Origin: Pseudomonadales bacterium
GTDB lineage: Bacteria > Pseudomonadota > Gammaproteobacteria > Pseudomonadales > DC-out160
Assembly (NCBI GenBank): GCA_016765265.1
Contig: JAESQG010000069.1
Coordinates: forward strand, 1-5,792
DNA length: 5,792 nucleotides
Direction of reading: 5' to 3'
The notes under the pieces were generated by a model that saw nothing but the letters and a program-made list of their open reading frames with translations, did not search any database and was not told the DNA's origin. Positions 1 to 5,792 of this stretch are shown here, in pieces (positions within the stretch are counted from its first letter, which is position 1; the number at the start of each line of letters is the position of its first letter). The translations under genes and the position numbers were made by a program.

Positions 1-2
1 GA

Positions 3-128
3 ACTATTGCTCTTCGTCAGGCGGTAGAATTTTTTATGCGTAAAACGTCTAAGCCAACGACTATTTGCGCTATTTTGCCCTGTTTTTTTACTTTAATGGA
101 TAAACAATTCTATAATTTAAGTGATTGA
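3..128 (+). CDS. Possible C-terminal fragment of an upstream gene (uncertain)
   Basis: An open frame enters from the left edge and ends at TGA 126-128, giving about 41 residues that end in DKQFYNLSD. I do not recognise the family. The fragment shows no ATP-binding signature of a histidine kinase, so it gives no support for a kinase partner of the next gene. An open stretch of this length arises by chance fairly often, and part of it is a T-rich run, so it may not be coding. The other two plus frames close early, and minus-strand frames are broken by stops. If real, it is a separate gene upstream, 60 bases from the next start, with the candidate promoter lying inside its 3' end. Confidence 0.25.
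   Translation, partial: TIALRQAVEFFMRKTSKPTTICAILPCFFTLMDKQFYNLSD
87..116 (+). promoter_or_regulatory. Candidate sigma70-type promoter for the operon
   Basis: A perfect TATAAT at 111-116 lies 18 bases downstream of TTTACT (87-92), which matches four of six positions of the TTGACA consensus. Transcription would begin near 123, giving a leader of about 65 bases before the regulator start at 189. This is the best-looking promoter in the 188 bases before the first gene. The region is AT-rich, so a chance TATAAT is possible. No sigma54-type -24/-12 element was found here, which suggests that transcription from this site, if used, is not controlled by the sigma54 activator it precedes. Confidence 0.4.
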
Positions 129-188
129 GATAACAACGGATGTTCGAAGCAATTTGTAGAAAGAGACCAAGGGTAGTGGGTCGTTAAT

Positions 189-1622
189 ATGGGCAAGGAA
201 GTCGGTAGTCATAAGGAAATATTGCCTCAGCTATTATTAGTGGATGATGATCCGTTAATAGCGGATAGTCTTAGTTTCGTGTTGTCGAAATATTTTGAGG
301 TAACCACGGCCGCTAATCGACAGCAAGCAAAAAATATTCTTATTGAAAATCATATTAGTCCTAGTGTTGCGCTTATTGATCTCGGGCTGCCACCTTTGCC
401 TCATCGCCCTGATGAAGGATTTAAACTGATTGAAGATTTGATTGCATACGATGATGGTATGAAGATTTTAGTGCTATCAGGTCAAAATTCTTCGGCTAAT
501 ATTGAACATGCTCGTACCTTAGGTGCCATCGATTTCATTGAAAAGCCGATTAACCCCGTTTCTTTAAAGCAACGCCTTATTGAACAAGTAAAATTAAAAC
601 AAATTGAAGACCGTCGTAAGTCTGAGAAAAATAAAGCCGAATTGATCGGTGATAGTCAATCCATAGAAAGAGTGAAGAAACAAATATTACAATTTGCAAA
701 AGTTGAATTCCCTGTACTTATTGAAGGGGAATCGGGCACAGGTAAAGAGATTATTGCAGAGCATATTCATCAAAGCAGTGAGCGAGCTAGTGGTCCGTTT
801 GTCTCTATCAATTGCGCAGCACTGCCACCCGCGTTACTTGAATCTCAGTTGTTTGGGCACGCTAAGGGTGCTTTTACTGATGCGGTAAAAAAGAGTACAG
901 GCTTTTTTGAGGAAGCCAGCGATGGAAGCCTGTTTTTAGATGAAATTGGTGAAATTCCCTTGGTATTACAAGCTAAGCTATTACGCGTTCTTGAGGGTGG
1001 TGAGTATTATTCGGTGGGCGAGACTAAATGCAAATATTCCAATGCAAGAATTATTGCAGCAACCAATAAAACCTTAAAGCAAGAAGTTAAGAACAACCAG
1101 TTTCGAGAAGATTTGTATCATCGTTTGAGTATTTTGACCATTCAGTCCCCACCATTGTCGGAGCGCGGTCAGGATCGATTTTTGTTGTTGGAATACTATC
1201 AGCGGTATTTTGAAGATTCTATTGCGAGGTTCGAACTTGATGAATCCGCATCTGAGCTTTGGGCGACCTATGATTTCCCGGGTAATGTTCGAGAGCTAAG
1301 AAATATAGTGATACGTTTAGCGACAAAGTATCCTAAAAACATAATAAATCACCACATTTTATCAGAAGAAATGCAGTCCGATATTAGGGCCACGATGATC
1401 TCGACAGATGATGTATTGGAGGGTGAATCCTCTTTGAAAGAGCTGATACAAAAAGGGGAACTCTATCTTGATGATTTGTTAGAGGGCATGGAAAAGCGTT
1501 GTATCCAGCTCGCGTTAGAATTAAACAACAATAACTTGAGTGGGGCATCAAGGGATTTACATGTTAATCGTTCTACTTTGCATAGCAGAATGCAACGATA
1601 CTTTCCCCAAGGAGAATTGTGA
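189..1622 (+). CDS. NtrC-family sigma54-dependent response regulator, PrsR-like receiver
   Basis: A 477-residue cytoplasmic transcription activator. The receiver (about 14-130) has the acidic pocket D19-D21, the likely phospho-acceptor D64 in ALIDLGLPP, S96 in LVLSGQ and K119 in EKP. The central AAA+ domain (about 150-375) has Walker A GESGTGKE (180-187), Walker B SLFLDE (247-252), the arginine-finger region FREDLYHRL (305-313) and YDFPGNVRELRN (361-372). A Fis-type HTH lies at about 435-471 (GASRDLHVNRSTLHSRM). The sigma54-contact loop reads GAFTDA (227-232), not GAFTGA. The receiver's DLGLPP-x-P-x4-EG layout is typical of PrsR-type regulators of exosortase loci, so that subfamily is my best inference. 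The start is the first ATG after an in-frame TAG at 174-176; its Shine-Dalgarno is weak. No kinase gene is visible nearby. The gene overlaps the ATPase gene by one base, so it is probably co-transcribed with the machine it may regulate. Confidence 0.93.
   Translation: MGKEVGSHKEILPQLLLVDDDPLIADSLSFVLSKYFEVTTAANRQQAKNILIENHISPSVALIDLGLPPLPHRPDEGFKLIEDLIAYDDGMKILVLSGQNSSANIEHARTLGAIDFIEKPINPVSLKQRLIEQVKLKQIEDRRKSEKNKAELIGDSQSIERVKKQILQFAKVEFPVLIEGESGTGKEIIAEHIHQSSERASGPFVSINCAALPPALLESQLFGHAKGAFTDAVKKSTGFFEEASDGSLFLDEIGEIPLVLQAKLLRVLEGGEYYSVGETKCKYSNARIIAATNKTLKQEVKNNQFREDLYHRLSILTIQSPPLSERGQDRFLLLEYYQRYFEDSIARFELDESASELWATYDFPGNVRELRNIVIRLATKYPKNIINHHILSEEMQSDIRATMISTDDVLEGESSLKELIQKGELYLDDLLEGMEKRCIQLALELNNNNLSGASRDLHVNRSTLHSRMQRYFPQGEL
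1609..1614 (+). promoter_or_regulatory. Ribosome binding site that fixes the ATPase start at ATG 1622
   Basis: AAGGAG at 1609-1614 lies inside the last codons of the regulator gene, seven bases before ATG 1622. That spacing is ideal. The GTG at 1619 is in the same frame but only four bases from the motif, and it would add just one Met before the family-typical MY start. The stop of the first gene and this start overlap as TGATG, an arrangement typical of translational coupling. Confidence 0.8.
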
Positions 1623-2662
1623 TGTACGTAGATTATTTCGGCTTGGATAAAACGCCTTTTAAGATCACCCCAGATCCTGATTTATTCTTCACCGGCGGGG
1701 ATCGAGGAGCCAGTCTGGAAGCACTCTTGTTTGCTGTGAATCGCGGCGAGGGTATTACCAAAGTGGTAGGTGAGGTGGGTAGTGGAAAAACGATGCTTTG
1801 CCGCATGGTGGCTCAAAAGCTAGAGGGACATGCAGATGTTATTTATCTTGCATATCCGTCTATTGGTCCAAAGAATATTTTACACGTCATCGCGAAAGAG
1901 CTGGTGATTGAGGTGGAGTTTTACACGGATAAAGTCGTTGTTCTTCAGAAGATTACAGAATATTTGGTAAAACGACATACCGAGGGTGCACGTGTAGTCT
2001 TATTGGTAGAAGAGGCGCAAAGCATGCCACAAAAGACCTTGGAAGAAATCAGACTGTTGAGTAATTTGGAAACAGGAGAGGATAAGCTACTACAGATTAT
2101 TTTATTTGGACAACCTGAGCTTGATCGTAATTTGAAGGAGACTTCCATTCGACAACTAAAAGAACGTATAGCGACTAATATTTATTTGCGGGCTTTTCAG
2201 GTTGAGGACATTCATGAATATCTTAATCATCGTATGTACAGTGCAGGTTATCGCGGGCCAGAAATATTCAGTGAAAAAGTGGCTCAAGCCATATTCAAAC
2301 CCTCTAAGGGATTGGTTAGACGAGTCAATATTTTAGCGGATAAAGCATTGATGGTGGTTTATTCGAAACAAAGGCGTGCGGTCAAAGTCGATGATATCCG
2401 ACTTGCGGCTGGTGATAGCTCTTTTTACAGTGGGTGGCTGCTTGATTCACAAAAGGTCTTAATTGGCGTTTTCGCTCTGTCCCTAATTTTGGCTTTTGTT
2501 GTTGGAAAGAGGTTGAGCGGTGCATTTTTGAATAGTCCTGCAACTAGCGTGAATGCCCTTATGGAGGCTTACCCTCCGGAAAGTATTGACATTACAAATA
2601 ACAAACGGGAGCGATCTGATAACGGAGAGGCTCCGAATAAAAACAAGACGACCCTACCGTAA
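1622..2662 (+). CDS. ExeA/MshM-type AAA ATPase with C-terminal membrane anchor (secretin assembly)
   Basis: A 346-residue inner-membrane ATPase of the ExeA/GspA, MshM and XrtA-associated ATPase group. Members of this group power or assist assembly of secretins or related export machines. The family start MYxDYFGLxxxPFxITPDPxxFF is intact. Walker A is GEVGSGKT (50-57). Walker B is VVLLVEEAQ (125-133), with Glu where Asp is usual. EIRLLSNLE (142-150), FGQPEL (162-167) and the lid motif GLVRRVNILADKAL (230-243) follow. A single hydrophobic helix at about 278-296 anchors it, leaving a hydrophilic tail of about 50 residues, presumably periplasmic. Unlike Aeromonas ExeA, it has no peptidoglycan-binding domain after the helix. 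The start at ATG 1622 is supported by AAGGAG, and the gene ends in tandem stops (TAATAA, 2660-2665). Its position between the regulator and an MshL-type secretin favours an MshM/ExeA role over the exosortase-locus role, but motifs alone do not separate them. Confidence 0.9.
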   Translation: MYVDYFGLDKTPFKITPDPDLFFTGGDRGASLEALLFAVNRGEGITKVVGEVGSGKTMLCRMVAQKLEGHADVIYLAYPSIGPKNILHVIAKELVIEVEFYTDKVVVLQKITEYLVKRHTEGARVVLLVEEAQSMPQKTLEEIRLLSNLETGEDKLLQIILFGQPELDRNLKETSIRQLKERIATNIYLRAFQVEDIHEYLNHRMYSAGYRGPEIFSEKVAQAIFKPSKGLVRRVNILADKALMVVYSKQRRAVKVDDIRLAAGDSSFYSGWLLDSQKVLIGVFALSLILAFVVGKRLSGAFLNSPATSVNALMEAYPPESIDITNNKRERSDNGEAPNKNKTTLP

Positions 2663-2751
2663 TAAGGATGTTATTCAATCGGACGGTGGTAGGTGAATAG
2701 CTTGGGCCATCGGTGAGTAAAGGTAGTTTTGAATTAGAGAAGAATGGATTT

Positions 2752-4446
2752 ATGAAAGTAACTAGTAGTTCAAATGGTTTTAAGTCCAAAGAGTTAAGCG
2801 TTGATAGATTGTGTCTAGTAGTTGATAGATTGTGTCTAGTAATAGTCAGTGTCTGGTTGTTGAGTGCCTGTCAAGCTCAGCGTGTGCCAGAGCAGTCTAG
2901 GGCTCATCTGAAAGTCGATACAATGCAATACGATGATATTCCTCCTTCCATTGTACATACAACTGTTCTCCCCCGACCTAGCAAGGCGAAGAAAATTGAA
3001 ACCTATACAGTAGTGGTGGAATCGGTCCCTGTAAAAGAGCTGCTTTTTTCTATGGCAAGAGATGCAAAATTGAATCTAGATATAGATGAGGGGATTGATG
3101 GACGGGTGACTTTAAATGCCATTGACCAAAGCTTGGCGCAGATACTTGAAAGAATCAGTGAGTTAACTCCCATCCGGTATGCTATCAAAAATAAACAGTT
3201 ACGTATTCGTCGTGACGATCCCTACCTTAAAATCTATAGAGTAGATTACCTCAATATGGGCAGAAATACTAAAAGTGAAGTGAGGGTGTCTACGCAGATT
3301 TCAGCTACAGGGCAAGGAGCTGGAGGCGAGGGTGGTAGCGAGGGAGATAATAATTCATCTACTACTGTGGAAAATAGTTCAGATCACTCATTTTGGACTA
3401 CGATCACGAAAAATATACACTCTCTTCTAAGAGGGGCCTCCACATCGACGGCAGGGAAGGGTGACGCAGAGGGGGCTCATGCAGAGAGCGGTTATGATCA
3501 AGGTAATATTATAGTCAACCGAGAAAGTGGAATTATAGCGGTACGAGCGACACAAAGAGAACACAAAGATATACAGGGGTTTTTAGATGTAGTGTTGAAT
3601 GCAGTTCAGCGACAAGTATTGGTGGAAGCGACAATCGCGGAAGTCACATTAAGCGATTTTTATAAGGCCGGAATTGACTGGAAAGCCCTTCAGGCCGGTG
3701 GCAACACTGACCTGTCTAATGGGAGTAATCCTTCGGGAGGAAATGCAGTACAAAACCTCTCCGGGGCTGAGTTGAGTTCTGGAGTCGCCTTTCTTTTAAA
3801 GTTAACGGAAACGCAAGTAGGGGATAATAGAGTAGATATCACATTAAAAGCATTGGAACAATTTGGTGATGTAAAAATAATGTCTAGTCCAAAAATAATG
3901 GTTCTAAATAATCAAACGGCATTGCTGAAGGTAGTGGACAATCTGGTTTATTTTTCACTGGACTCGGAGTCGACGACTTCTGAGGGTATCACCAATACTA
4001 CCTTTTCCACCGAAGTACACACCGTTCCCATTGGTTTCGTTATGTCTGTTACACCTTTCGTTGATGAGTATTCATCAGTGACGTTGAACGTGCGACCGAC
4101 TATATCTAGAGTGATAGGCAGCGTTAACGATCCAAATCCCACGTTGGCACAAGAGAATGTTATTAGTAGTGTACCGATCATTCAGGTTAGGGAAATGGAA
4201 TCGATTTTGAAGGTGAATAGTGGGGATACCGCGATTATCGGTGGACTAATGCAAGACGATATAAAAAAGAGCGAGACAGCCGTGCCGCTATTGTCGCGCA
4301 TACCTTTTCTTGGGCGTGCATTTATCTTTAAAAGTGAGGAATACATTAAAACCGAATTAGTCATTTTTATTCGACCAGTGGTGGTGAATCAGGCGAGTAT
4401 CGAAAGAGACCTTAGGCCGTTTGCCGAGTCTCTTTCGGCCTACTAA
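2752..4446 (+). CDS. mshL: MshL-type outer-membrane secretin lipoprotein
   Basis: A 564-residue secretin, expected to form the multimeric outer-membrane pore for a type IV pilus or related system. Its lipoprotein signal ends in the lipobox LSAC with Cys40 (codon 2869-2871). An N-terminal STN/secretin-N domain starts near residue 84 and ends in IYRVDYLNM. A Gly/Ser/acidic linker follows (about 184-250) and contains the MshL-like SFW element (W215). IIVNRESGIIAVRA (253-266), QRQVLVEA (286-293) and AGIDW (306-310) then lead into the secretin domain. The domain has SSPKIMVLNNQ from 378 and the signature VPLLSRIPFLGRAF (511-524), followed by KTELVIFIRPVVV. The order and the SFW/QRQV/GIxW motifs fit MshL better than GspD or PilQ. 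An in-frame GTG at 2713 would add 13 residues. I prefer ATG 2752 because it gives a shorter signal n-region and has a weak purine-rich motif upstream. The signal peptide contains a tandem duplication. Confidence 0.93.
   Translation: MKVTSSSNGFKSKELSVDRLCLVVDRLCLVIVSVWLLSACQAQRVPEQSRAHLKVDTMQYDDIPPSIVHTTVLPRPSKAKKIETYTVVVESVPVKELLFSMARDAKLNLDIDEGIDGRVTLNAIDQSLAQILERISELTPIRYAIKNKQLRIRRDDPYLKIYRVDYLNMGRNTKSEVRVSTQISATGQGAGGEGGSEGDNNSSTTVENSSDHSFWTTITKNIHSLLRGASTSTAGKGDAEGAHAESGYDQGNIIVNRESGIIAVRATQREHKDIQGFLDVVLNAVQRQVLVEATIAEVTLSDFYKAGIDWKALQAGGNTDLSNGSNPSGGNAVQNLSGAELSSGVAFLLKLTETQVGDNRVDITLKALEQFGDVKIMSSPKIMVLNNQTALLKVVDNLVYFSLDSESTTSEGITNTTFSTEVHTVPIGFVMSVTPFVDEYSSVTLNVRPTISRVIGSVNDPNPTLAQENVISSVPIIQVREMESILKVNSGDTAIIGGLMQDDIKKSETAVPLLSRIPFLGRAFIFKSEEYIKTELVIFIRPVVVNQASIERDLRPFAESLSAY
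2800..2841 (+). repeat. Perfect 21-bp tandem duplication in the secretin signal peptide
   Basis: The 21 bases at 2800-2820 are repeated without mismatch at 2821-2841. Being a multiple of three, the duplication keeps the frame and encodes VDRLCLV twice. It lies immediately before the hydrophobic core IVSVWLLSAC. Removing one copy would leave a conventional lipoprotein signal. With two copies, an extra Asp-Arg pair sits between two short hydrophobic blocks, and the true core is the second block. Perfect identity suggests a recent event such as replication slippage, or an assembly artefact. Confidence 0.9.
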
Positions 4447-4460
4447 TGTTGGATTTAGGC
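4401..4460 (+). promoter_or_regulatory. Overlapping inverted repeats at the secretin/bitopic-protein junction
   Basis: Three possible RNA stems share bases around the secretin stop. Stem A pairs CGAAAGAGAC (4401-4410) with GTCTCTTTCG (4428-4437): ten perfect pairs and a 17-base loop. Stem B pairs TAGGCCG (4413-4419) with CGGCCTA (4436-4442): seven pairs, sharing 4436-4437 with A. Stem C pairs GCCTA (4438-4442) with TAGGC (4456-4460): five pairs that would cover the AGG likely used as Shine-Dalgarno for the next gene. No T-tract follows, so it is not a classical terminator. An RNA element tuning translation or stability of the downstream gene is inference. Stem A is the best supported and stem C is weak. 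Confidence 0.35.
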
Positions 4461-4467
4461 AAGTTAT

Positions 4468-5792
4468 ATGAGTTTGTTGCTTGATGCATTAAAGAAAGCA
4501 GCTTTGGAAAAAAAAGCATCCTCCCGAGAAAATGAGAGGAAGGATGAGTGTGGTCCTCTTTTAAAGAGTGATGAAGAAAATAATGTAACAAAAGCGGATA
4601 GCCCGCTTTCTGACGTTAATAGTATCCAATCCATCAACGATATCGACATAAGTGCCTCTGCCGCTAATGAGCCTGTCGCTTCGATTGTGTCTGATGAAGG
4701 TGTTATTCACGACGAAGATTCTATGGAGCTTGAGCTCGAAGACGGTGTTAGTCTAAATGAAATTGAGGAAGAAGGCTCGATTAGTGATTGTGCAGAGGAG
4801 GATAATCAATTTGATGAGCCCGTCGAGGTGCAACCGAATGAGGCAATAGCTGATACAGGTGAGGCTAGTCTTGAAGAGGAATTTAAATATGAAGAGAGCA
4901 ATCTTCAAGGCAATGCATTAGCCGATGACATATTAGATCAGTACAGTCAGCAAGAAAAACAACCGCAAGACTCCGATGACGAGTCGCTAATGTCTGAGGA
5001 GAACGTTGGGATTAGCGAAGGTATTGCGGCTACAATTGATCAAGCCGCTATCGATGCGATGATAGAAGGTGCTTTTTGTGCTAGAGAAGTGGTTCCGGAT
5101 GTTGTCAGCACAGCTAGTGCTGAGGAGACAGAAAACAGTGGCGCAACAAATACTGATTCGATAAAGGATAATAAAACTGCGGCGACAGTTTCTAGTGAGG
5201 CGCTGGATCAACTTATCCACCAAGCGGATAGTGAGCGTAAAACGGAGAAGGTAAGACGAATAATCCTAGGAATCGTTCTATTTTTTGTCGCCTTGGGATT
5301 AGGTGGGCTCTATTATTACGTTGAAGTTATCTCAGACGATATGTTGGTTATGCCCATTAGACCAAGTATCGGCATCATTCCATTATTCGATCAGAGTACC
5401 GAGGAAGGGGCAAGTGATAACGACGCTTATCCGCAGGATAACACTAGTGTAGATAACCTAACGAACAAACCCAAAACCGCTGAGCTTAGAAACAGCGACA
5501 CTAAAAGTGATGACCTTAAGGCTCAGAATCCTATTAAAAAAGCGACAACTAAGACAAAAAAAATCGTCACTAAAAGGCCCAGAACACCGGTAGCGAGACA
5601 AAAAAGTAATATCATTCCTGTAAGCCCGAGGAGAAACCGAATTACCTCTACAAACAGAAAAGTGACATCAAAAAGGAAGACGCGTAACAAAATCACTAAG
5701 CCTTTGAGTGTAGATAAAACGTTACAGCAGGCGTATTCGGCATACCATACCGATCAGGTGCTACAAGCGAAACTGCTATATCAGTCGGCATT
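4468..5792 (+). CDS. Bitopic membrane protein with GspB-like N-terminus and start of a TPR-like region (3' end outside window)
   Basis: The frame stays open from ATG 4468 to the window edge (441 full codons). It begins MSLLLDALKKAALEK, a motif like the GspB/ExeB N-terminus (MSxILDALKKA) and seen on TPR proteins in pilus or secretion loci. Residues of about 30-260 are hydrophilic and strongly acidic, probably cytoplasmic and disordered. One membrane helix lies at about 265-285 (IILGIVLFFVALGLGG). Residues 355-412, beyond the helix, are extremely basic, with 21 Lys/Arg and no Asp/Glu. The visible end, LQQAYSAYHTDQVLQAKLLYQSA (from about 419), resembles the first TPR helix pair. A weak AGG (4457-4459) lies eight bases before the start, which is 21 bases after the secretin stop. 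Its place beside an ExeA-like ATPase and a secretin suggests an MshN- or GspB-like assembly partner, but the start does not look like classical MshN. The specific function is unproven. Confidence 0.85.
   Translation, partial: MSLLLDALKKAALEKKASSRENERKDECGPLLKSDEENNVTKADSPLSDVNSIQSINDIDISASAANEPVASIVSDEGVIHDEDSMELELEDGVSLNEIEEEGSISDCAEEDNQFDEPVEVQPNEAIADTGEASLEEEFKYEESNLQGNALADDILDQYSQQEKQPQDSDDESLMSEENVGISEGIAATIDQAAIDAMIEGAFCAREVVPDVVSTASAEETENSGATNTDSIKDNKTAATVSSEALDQLIHQADSERKTEKVRRIILGIVLFFVALGLGGLYYYVEVISDDMLVMPIRPSIGIIPLFDQSTEEGASDNDAYPQDNTSVDNLTNKPKTAELRNSDTKSDDLKAQNPIKKATTKTKKIVTKRPRTPVARQKSNIIPVSPRRNRITSTNRKVTSKRKTRNKITKPLSVDKTLQQAYSAYHTDQVLQAKLLYQSA

Noticed and set aside
159..168. 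GAAAGAGACC in the regulator leader is repeated at 4402-4411 in the secretin hairpin
   Set aside because: A single shared 10-mer between two places in a window of this size is expected by chance.
129..188. Possible sigma54 (-24/-12) sites ahead of the regulator, in 2663-2751, and in 4447-4467
   Set aside because: Scanning by eye for GG-N10-GC found only near misses, such as GG-N10-GT at 171-184 and 4451-4464. None has both invariant doublets, so the operon cannot be claimed as a direct target of its own regulator from this window.
2653..2693. Inverted repeat CCTACC / GGTAGG spanning the ATPase stop
   Set aside because: It has only six pairs with a loop of about 29 bases and no T-tract, so it is too weak to call a terminator.
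2668..2700. Ten-codon reading frame starting ATG 2668 between the ATPase and secretin genes
   Set aside because: It is too short, its purine-rich motif touches the ATG with no spacing, and there is no sign of a leader-peptide function.
2713..2751. Upstream GTG start for the secretin
   Set aside because: It is in frame but has no clear ribosome binding site and would put 13 extra residues, including Glu, before an already long signal n-region. ATG 2752 is preferred, though this is not certain.
4411..4442. H-type pseudoknot from the two overlapping stems at the secretin end
   Set aside because: Trimming stem A would allow both stems on paper, but the loop crossing stem A would be zero bases long, which is not sterically reasonable. 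Mutually exclusive stems are the better reading.
1945..5223. Several minus-strand reading frames of 60-78 codons opposite the secretin, ATPase and bitopic-protein genes
   Set aside because: They lie antisense to strongly supported genes and their translations show no recognisable domain, so they are shadows of the real genes.

Overview
The window reads as the first part of a plus-strand operon for a cell-envelope machine of the type IV pilus / type II secretion class, most like the MSHA (mannose-sensitive haemagglutinin) pilus branch. Three complete genes and one gene cut by the right edge account for almost all of it. The AT-leaning composition, the proteobacterial-style Shine-Dalgarno at the second gene and the families present suggest a Gram-negative gammaproteobacterium or a relative. 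The genus cannot be named from this sequence.

Layout. Positions 1-188 hold a possible C-terminal scrap of an upstream gene (3-128), a plausible sigma70-type promoter (87-116) and a leader. Positions 189-1622 encode an NtrC-type response regulator: receiver, sigma54-type AAA+ domain and Fis-type HTH. Its receiver has the DLGLPP...EG layout of PrsR-like regulators from exosortase/PEP-CTERM loci. Positions 1622-2662 encode an ExeA/MshM-type AAA ATPase with one C-terminal membrane anchor; its start overlaps the regulator's stop (TGATG). After 89 bases comes an MshL-type outer-membrane secretin lipoprotein (2752-4446), with a perfect 21-bp tandem duplication in its signal peptide. Twenty-one bases later, 4468 to the window edge encodes a bitopic protein. 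It has a GspB-like start (MSLLLDALKKA), a long acidic cytoplasmic segment, one membrane helix, a very basic periplasmic linker and the beginning of what looks like a TPR region.

How they work together (inference from families). In ExeA/ExeB (GspA/GspB) systems an inner-membrane ATPase and a partner with this kind of N-terminus help the secretin assemble. In MSHA loci mshL, mshM and mshN lie together, with mshN a TPR protein. The ATPase, secretin and bitopic TPR candidate here fit the same logic, and the regulator at the head of the operon is a natural candidate to control it. The pilus motor ATPase, platform protein and pilins would be expected beyond the right edge but are not visible. No mobile element, CRISPR array, tRNA or rRNA was seen.

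The most unusual items are the signal-peptide duplication, overlapping inverted repeats at the secretin/bitopic-protein junction, and repeated FliM-like 'IDAMI' motifs in the acidic segment of the last gene.
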